A stretch of DNA of 11,011 nucleotides, from contig CAJTZB010000077.1 of assembly GCA_910583815.1 (NCBI GenBank), forward strand, positions 1 to 11,011. The letters are read 5' to 3'. A program made the position numbers and the translations under genes. How positions within the stretch are numbered: the first letter of the stretch is position 1; each line of letters opens with the position of its first letter. Under the pieces are notes generated by a model. That model did not search any database. It was not told the origin of the DNA and saw only the letters and a list, made by a program, of their open reading frames with translations. The DNA comes from an uncultured Lachnospiraceae bacterium (GTDB taxonomy: Bacteria > Bacillota > Clostridia > Lachnospirales > Lachnospiraceae). Shown in pieces: positions 6,630 through 11,011 of the stretch.

Positions 6630-7691
6630 ATGAATATTTCAAAGAAAAGTTTCGGCACGACAAAAAAAGGGGAGGCAGCCACATTATATATATTGGAAAA
6701 CTCCAAAGGAATGCAGGTAGGCATAACGGATTACGGCGCATCGGTTGTAAGCGTCCTTGTGCCGGACAGAAACGGCAAGCTTGCAGATGTTGTGTTGGGT
6801 TATGATGATGTCAAAGGCTATGACGAGAATGGGACTTATTATGGGGCATTTATTGGCAGGAACGGCAACCGTATTGCAAATGCATCATTTGTATTAAACG
6901 GCATAACTTATCAGCTGGATAAAAATAACGGAAACAATAATCTGCATGGCGGCTTTGTCGGCTACAACAATATGATGTATGAGGCAGAGTGCTTTACGGA
7001 GGAGGACGCCGTTTCTATAGAACTGTCTCGTTTAAGTCCGGATGGGGAGCAGGGTTTTCCGGGAAATCTTGATATTACGGTAACTTACACTTTGACAGAG
7101 GACAATGAGCTTGTTATAGAGTATCTTGCAGTCTGTGACAAAGATACGGTTGTCAACTTGACAAACCATTCGTTTTTCAATCTTTCCGGCCATGCGTCCG
7201 GCACAGTTTTAAACCATAAAGTATGGATTGATGCAGATTATTTTACTCCTACAGATGATACGCTGATTCCGACCGGAGAACTCCGGATGGTGGAGGACAC
7301 ACCAATGGACTTCAGGACGGAGCAGAGGGTCGGTGACAGGATTGAGGCAGAGTACGAACCATTAAAGCAGGCAGGCGGCTACGATCATAACTATGTGCTG
7401 AACAATTCCGGTGATGGTCCGGAACTTGTTGCAAGCCTGTTTGATGAGGTTTCCGGCAGAAAGATGGAAGTATATACAGACCTTCCGGGCATGCAGCTCT
7501 ACAGCGGCAATTTTATTGATGGAAAGGCAGCTGGGAAGGGCGGAAAAGTATATGAAAAGCGAGAAGGAATCTGTTTTGAGACGCAGATGTTTCCGGATGC
7601 ATGCAATGAAAAGGAGTTTTTTAAATCGTCGGTAGTTAAGGCATATCAGGAGTATGAAACCGTGACGGTTTATAAGTTTTCGGTGAAGTAG
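6630..7691 (+). CDS. galM: Aldose 1-epimerase (galactose mutarotase)
   Basis: The 353-residue product matches the normal GalM length and interconverts alpha and beta anomers of galactose or related aldoses in the cytoplasm. Visible family motifs are ITDYGASVVSV, the GRNGNRI loop near 76-82, NLHGG with His106, NLTNHSFFNLSGH with catalytic-acid candidate His180, GGYDHNY with Asp252, and EGICFETQMFPDA with catalytic-base candidate Glu317. The start chosen is ATG 6630, six bases after AGGAGG (6618-6623). The frame is open further upstream to 6549, but that segment overlaps the promoter and lacks family similarity. No other Leloir pathway genes are adjacent. The gene is monocistronic, between its own promoter and terminator, so it may serve general sugar anomer turnover. 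Confidence 0.95.
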   Translation: MNISKKSFGTTKKGEAATLYILENSKGMQVGITDYGASVVSVLVPDRNGKLADVVLGYDDVKGYDENGTYYGAFIGRNGNRIANASFVLNGITYQLDKNNGNNNLHGGFVGYNNMMYEAECFTEEDAVSIELSRLSPDGEQGFPGNLDITVTYTLTEDNELVIEYLAVCDKDTVVNLTNHSFFNLSGHASGTVLNHKVWIDADYFTPTDDTLIPTGELRMVEDTPMDFRTEQRVGDRIEAEYEPLKQAGGYDHNYVLNNSGDGPELVASLFDEVSGRKMEVYTDLPGMQLYSGNFIDGKAAGKGGKVYEKREGICFETQMFPDACNEKEFFKSSVVKAYQEYETVTVYKFSVK

Positions 7692-7742
7692 AAGAAAAGA
7701 GAGCAAAATTTTCGTGATAAGTGTTTCATAGATTTCCAAAAA

Positions 7743-7804
7743 GCTATGTGTTGGAGACAGATGCAAATAGGATTTATATTGCCTTTGACACATAGCCTTT
7801 TTTT
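7743..7804 (+). terminator. Intrinsic terminator of galM, long loop
   Basis: A perfect 9-bp stem, GCTATGTGT (7743-7751) with ACACATAGC (7788-7796), is followed by C and seven T residues (7798-7804). The loop is about 36 nt and holds a short internal pairing (GCAA 7763-7766 with TTGC 7779-7782). It ends galM transcription and insulates the restriction-modification gene from it. Confidence 0.8.
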
Positions 7805-7839
7805 GCACAAAAATAGTTTTATGTTTTTAGAAATAGATA

Positions 7840-7861
7840 TTGATAAAATCAAACATATGTT
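7840..7861 (+). promoter_or_regulatory. Two abutting dyads over the -35 and spacer (candidate operator)
   Basis: TTGAT (7840-7844) and ATCAA (7848-7852) form a 5-bp inverted repeat over the -35. It abuts a perfect 10-bp palindrome, AACATATGTT (7852-7861), filling the rest of the spacer. Both sit where a bound protein would block RNA polymerase. No controller (C) protein gene is nearby, so autorepression by the methyltransferase is one possibility. AT-rich dyads also arise by chance; this is tentative. Confidence 0.35.
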
Positions 7862-7868
7862 CTATAAT
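7840..7868 (+). promoter_or_regulatory. Sigma-A promoter of the fused restriction-modification gene
   Basis: TTGATA (7840-7845) and TATAAT (7863-7868) are spaced by exactly 17 bp. Transcription would start near 7875, giving a leader of about 70 nt before the ATG at 7948. A second TATAAT at 7894-7899 has no good -35. The gene therefore carries its own constitutive-looking promoter. Confidence 0.82.
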
Positions 7869-7947
7869 AGTCAAAAGGGGAACAGTTGTTAAATATAATG
7901 TACATTCAAATGATTCAAAGGAATCACAGGAGATGGAGGATATTTAT

Positions 7948-10062
7948 ATGAGTTTTAAAGTAATTTCAATGTTTTCAGGAGCAGGTGGATTAGATATGGG
8001 TTTTCATAATATGGGATTTCGTATTTTATGGGCCAATGATTTTGACAAGGATGCTTGTGAAACATATGATAAATGGGCAAACTATAATGCAGATGGCACT
8101 AGGAAAAAGGAGGAAGACTGTACCATTATTGAATGTGGTGATATTACAAAATTGGATTTGCATAAGGTGCTTCCGGGGATAGACGCAGATGTTATCTTGG
8201 GAGGCTTTCCTTGCCAAGGATTTTCTCTGGCTGGACCAAGGCAAGTGGATGATTCCAGAAATGTTTTATATAGGAATTTTGTTGAAATGGTAAGAATAAA
8301 GAATCCAAAGGTAATTGTAGCAGAAAATGTGATAGGGATAAAAACACTTGGTGATGGGACTGTATTTGACAAAATCATTGAAGATTTTTCTGAATTAGGA
8401 TATACAATGTCTGCACCAACTGTCAATGCAAAAAATTATGGGGTTCCGCAAGATAGGATGCGTGTTATCTTTATTGGAATCCGCAATGATATATGCAATG
8501 GTGGTGCATATATATTCCCTTCTGGAGATCCTAGGGCAGTTACATTAAGAGAGGCCCTTTCTGGTTTGGAAGATGTTAATATGGATGATGTTTGTCAAGC
8601 ATCATTCTCTTCAAGATATATGTCAAGAAATCGAAAGAGAGATTTTGATGAGGTATCTTTTACAATACCAGCAATGGCAAAACAGGTTCCACTTAGTCCT
8701 TGTTCTGGTGGCATGGAGTTTGAGGGAGTAGATAAATTTATATTTATTGGGAAAAATAGAAGATTAAGTTATAAAGAGGCGGCAGCAATACAGACGTTTC
8801 CAATTGGAATGCATTTTTGTGGGGATTTAGACAGCAAATATAGACAAATAGGAAATGCAGTTCCAGTAAAATTAGCAGAGGCAATTGCTATAGAAGTAAA
8901 GAAGATTTTAACCACAGAGGATTTGGCACCTCTACTTAATTTTGAAAATCCAGAAGCAGAAATCAGAGGAACTACTGCTGATAAGAGGATTACAAACACA
9001 GTAATGAGTGGCAAGGCTTTTGAATATGCCACACTTGTTGAAATATATCGTGAATTAACTGAGCATGGGTGGAAAATTGATCAAATAGAAATAGTAAAAG
9101 ATAAAAGTTATCAGAATATAGAGAAGGCATATCAAGTCCTACAAAGCTCAGATGAAGATGCGGATGATGAAGCAGGGATAGAAGAACTTCATATGGAGAC
9201 GTTAGCTAATGACTATAATAGAGCAGCTAGGGCGGCAGCAGTTTATTTAAGAATGGTGGAACCTGTTTTATCTGCAGATGCAGAACTATATGCTGTACTT
9301 TTAGCTATGCCTGATTCGGCTGGTACAAAAGGTGATGTAAGAGATATTGATCTTATGATATTTTCTGATCCAGAGCATCAGAAAAAGATTAATGAGATAG
9401 GAATTAGCTGTAAAAATAACCATGAAGCAGTAAAACATCCACGAATTACTGAGGAACCTGATTTTGCAAAGGTCTGGACGAACAACCAGTTTTATTGTAG
9501 CAGCCAGTTCATAAATGGTATGGAGGGTATATTTAAGAAGATTGATGAGTATGCAGAAAGATATAAAAAGTGGTCTTTTGTAGAGGATAAAATGGACACA
9601 ATATATTATCCGATTATAAAGTTATTTGCACAAGAGATTAAAAACCTTGGCACTGTGAAGGAACATGCAACAGCAGAACAACAGGAGAATGCAAAAAAAT
9701 TTACGCGAGTGTTTTTTGAGTACATGTTTGGAACACAAGATTTTTACAAATTTATAAAAGAGGATAGTTCAAATGCAACGAAGGTATATCCGTACAATAT
9801 GCATGGCTCGCTTATGCATCCATATGGTGGGATTAAAAATGAACAGGCAGTTCAAACCATAACTATGCCAGAGGAAATTGTAGAAGTTCGTATAAAACCA
9901 AAGAGCAAGACAACAATAGAAATTTATTTTGACCAATGGATAATCTCAATGAGGTTGCATAATGCGGATACAAAGATTACAAGAACATCGCTTAAATTTG
10001 ATGTGCAGATAAAAGCACAGCCACGTAAAGTAATGGGAACAATACTTCCTTGGAATGAATAG
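7948..10062 (+). CDS. Fused C5-cytosine DNA methyltransferase and HaeIII-like restriction endonuclease
   Basis: One uninterrupted 704-residue chain. Residues 1-325 are a full C5 methyltransferase: motif I FSGAGG (9-14), motif IV GFPCQGFS with catalytic Cys89, motif VI ENV (126-128), motif VIII QDRMR (168-172), target recognition region about 200-270, and motif X GNAVP (302-306). The SRNRKRDFDE...FTIPA stretch (226-241) closely resembles M.HaeIII's recognition region as I recall it, predicting GGCC. After a linker (about 326-350), residues 350-704 resemble HaeIII-family endonucleases: GKAFEYATL (354-362), GDVRDID (462-468), and EIGISCKNNHEAVKHPRI (483-500), a PD-(D/E)xK-like core with Asp466/468, Glu483 and Lys489. 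A single polypeptide would thus modify and cut. The start is ATG 7948, seven bases after GGAGGA (7935-7940); an in-frame TTG at 7840 lies in the promoter. The gene is AT-richer than its neighbours, suggesting transfer. The methyltransferase call is certain, the endonuclease family likely. Confidence 0.88.
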   Translation: MSFKVISMFSGAGGLDMGFHNMGFRILWANDFDKDACETYDKWANYNADGTRKKEEDCTIIECGDITKLDLHKVLPGIDADVILGGFPCQGFSLAGPRQVDDSRNVLYRNFVEMVRIKNPKVIVAENVIGIKTLGDGTVFDKIIEDFSELGYTMSAPTVNAKNYGVPQDRMRVIFIGIRNDICNGGAYIFPSGDPRAVTLREALSGLEDVNMDDVCQASFSSRYMSRNRKRDFDEVSFTIPAMAKQVPLSPCSGGMEFEGVDKFIFIGKNRRLSYKEAAAIQTFPIGMHFCGDLDSKYRQIGNAVPVKLAEAIAIEVKKILTTEDLAPLLNFENPEAEIRGTTADKRITNTVMSGKAFEYATLVEIYRELTEHGWKIDQIEIVKDKSYQNIEKAYQVLQSSDEDADDEAGIEELHMETLANDYNRAARAAAVYLRMVEPVLSADAELYAVLLAMPDSAGTKGDVRDIDLMIFSDPEHQKKINEIGISCKNNHEAVKHPRITEEPDFAKVWTNNQFYCSSQFINGMEGIFKKIDEYAERYKKWSFVEDKMDTIYYPIIKLFAQEIKNLGTVKEHATAEQQENAKKFTRVFFEYMFGTQDFYKFIKEDSSNATKVYPYNMHGSLMHPYGGIKNEQAVQTITMPEEIVEVRIKPKSKTTIEIYFDQWIISMRLHNADTKITRTSLKFDVQIKAQPRKVMGTILPWNE

Positions 10063-10073
10063 TGATCTTTAGC

Positions 10074-10121
10074 GCTCCTTCTAAGCCAAGCTTCTTTTTG
10101 CTTTGGCTTAGAGGGGGGAGC
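10074..10121 (+). terminator. Long hairpin after the restriction-modification gene
   Basis: TCTAAGCCAA (10080-10089) pairs perfectly with TTGGCTTAGA (10103-10112). Outer GCTCC (10074-10078) and GGAGC (10117-10121) can extend the stem across a G-rich bulge. The loop is T-rich. It sits between the convergent gene ends and probably stops transcription from the left, but neither strand has a clean U-run after the stem, so it is a terminator-like structure rather than a textbook one. Confidence 0.55.
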
Positions 10122-10142
10122 ATAAATATTAAGAAATTTTTA

Positions 10143-10757
10143 TCAACCTATCTTTTCTAGCACTCGTTTAAAAAACATAAAAAATCCATCCTCTGCAGCG
10201 ACTTGGTCTAACTGTTCTTCCGGCAAGTCGTAATAGTATTTGCCGGTTTTGATGTCTATGGACAGGCTGTCAAGCGGAAAACCTGCTTTTCTGATAGCAG
10301 AATGTGGTGTTTCTGCTATCAGAAAACGCTCACTTTCTATGGAAGCGTCCATTGCTTCATAACTATGTCCTTCGTCCAGAATAAAGCAGATGGCATTTTT
10401 ATAGTGGGCCGTCAATGTTCCGTATTTATGTGCCAGTCCTGCATAATATGTGAGCATTTCCTCATCTGTTAAACAGTTCCCATGAACGGTGCGCACATGC
10501 ACCCCTGGTTGCCAAGCTTCCGGGACATTGTCAAAATACAGGCCGGAGTCGCATGAAAATACAGGCATATGGAATGCGTGGTAATATGCCGTGGCTTTCT
10601 GCCTTGCATTTTCTAAAGGGGTTGTTCCGGTCTCTGGGACGTCAGGAATGGGAGATTCCAAATCTTTTAGTCCGATGAGTTCGATTCCAAGACTTTCTAA
10701 TGTTTTTTGCATAAGAGACAGTTTTGCCGGATTGCCGGTTCCAAATAGCAGTTTCAT
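10143..10757 (-). CDS. Divergent HAM1/RdgB-like nucleoside triphosphate pyrophosphatase
   Basis: This 204-residue cytoplasmic protein is close in length to RdgB/HAM1 enzymes, which hydrolyse ITP, dITP and XTP to monophosphates and keep damaged purines out of nucleic acids. Family motifs seen: the N-terminal LLFGTGNPAKL nucleotide-binding start, TGTTPLENARQKA (49-51 ENA, Lys54), CDSGLYFD with Asp70, and PGVHVR (84-89). The second half diverges: the usual GYDP(I/L)F loop and the SHR motif near the C-terminus are not recognisable, being replaced by AGFPLDSLSIDIKTGKYY. Substrate specificity may differ from RdgB. The ATG at 10757 overlaps the upp stop by one base (TAATG), and its own Shine-Dalgarno is weak, so translation is probably coupled to upp. 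Confidence 0.75.
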   Translation of the reverse strand: MKLLFGTGNPAKLSLMQKTLESLGIELIGLKDLESPIPDVPETGTTPLENARQKATAYYHAFHMPVFSCDSGLYFDNVPEAWQPGVHVRTVHGNCLTDEEMLTYYAGLAHKYGTLTAHYKNAICFILDEGHSYEAMDASIESERFLIAETPHSAIRKAGFPLDSLSIDIKTGKYYYDLPEEQLDQVAAEDGFFMFFKRVLEKIG

Positions 10758-11011
10758 TATTTTGTTCCATAAATCCGGTCGCCGGCGTCGCCAAGGCCCG
10801 GAAGGATATAGCCATGTTCGTTAAGCCGTTCATCTAGGGCACCAATGTAAATGTCTACGTCAGGATGCTCTGCTTTCAGGCGTTCTACGCCTTCCGGAGC
10901 AGCGATCAGGCAAAGAAAACGGATTTTCTGGATGCCGCGTTTTTTTAATAATGAAATGGCGGCGACGGCAGAGCCGCCGCTCGCTTCGTTGTCATAAGAG
11001 GCTATGACGGG
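10757..11011 (-). CDS. upp: Uracil phosphoribosyltransferase, 3' part
   Basis: These are the last 84 residues of Upp, which converts uracil and PRPP to UMP in pyrimidine salvage; the 5' end is off the window. Recognition rests on FLCLIAAPEGVERL, HPDVDIYIGALDERLNEHGYI and the terminal PGLGDAGDRIYGTK, which is highly conserved (uracil-binding region). The PRPP-binding loop, normally close to DPMLATGGSA, here reads PVIASYDNEASGGSA, with about six extra residues between the Ala-Thr/Ser and the Gly-Gly-Ser-Ala parts; the frame is intact on both sides. The stop shares one base with the start of the HAM1-like gene, so the two form an operon. Confidence 0.92.
   Translation of the reverse strand, partial: PVIASYDNEASGGSAVAAISLLKKRGIQKIRFLCLIAAPEGVERLKAEHPDVDIYIGALDERLNEHGYILPGLGDAGDRIYGTK

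Noticed and set aside
7840..7947. In-frame upstream extension of the fused methyltransferase from a TTG at 7840 (36 extra residues)
   Set aside because: The TTG overlaps the -35 element, no ribosome binding site precedes it, and motif I starts at once after the ATG at 7948, which has a good Shine-Dalgarno.
1..11011. GGCC avoidance as evidence of active self-restriction
   Set aside because: GGCC is present many times in the neighbouring genes, so there is no clear avoidance; a host with the active system would rely on methylation.
1..11011. CRISPR array, tRNA, rRNA or insertion sequence
   Set aside because: No regularly spaced repeats, cloverleaf-like sequence, rRNA blocks or transposase-like frame were seen on either strand.

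Overview
The window looks like a chromosomal segment of a low-to-mid GC Firmicute, most likely a gut clostridium of the Lachnospiraceae type. Evidence is the gene set and order (MBL hydrolase, hemZ, aspS), strong AGGAGG-type ribosome binding sites, sigma-A promoters with 17-18 bp spacers, and a cobalamin riboswitch driving an ECF-type vitamin transporter. Assignment is by protein character only; there is no 16S or other marker here.

Layout. Positions 2-4337 (+) form a compact co-directional run: the 3' end of a metallo-beta-lactamase-fold hydrolase, hemZ (radical SAM), a short HD-GYP protein and aspS. A small cold-shock gene with its own near-consensus promoter follows (4362-4647). Positions 4648-5324 hold two hairpins, one a clear intrinsic terminator, and the remains of a MATE efflux transporter that appears to have lost two internal pieces. 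Positions 5321-6525 (-) are a cobalamin-controlled unit: promoter, B12 riboswitch, a membrane-anchored DUF4430 (transcobalamin-like) protein, and an ECF S component translationally coupled to it. It is divergent from galM (6630-7691, +), which ends in its own terminator.

Positions 7840-10062 (+) carry an AT-richer gene with its own promoter. It encodes one 704-residue polypeptide: a complete C5-cytosine DNA methyltransferase with a HaeIII-like target recognition region, followed by a domain resembling HaeIII-family restriction endonucleases. This reads as a single-gene, self-contained restriction-modification system predicted to act at GGCC, and it is the most notable item. The window closes with a reverse-strand pair, upp (5' end off the window) and a divergent HAM1/RdgB-like nucleotide pyrophosphatase, joined by a TAATG stop/start overlap.

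How the genes work together: the left run is housekeeping (tRNA charging, a radical SAM enzyme, detoxification, probable c-di-GMP turnover). The central reverse unit is a corrinoid uptake module under feedback control. The upp/HAM1-like pair belongs to nucleotide salvage and clean-up. The fused restriction-modification gene has no functional tie to its neighbours and looks like an acquired defence gene lying between two convergent housekeeping blocks.
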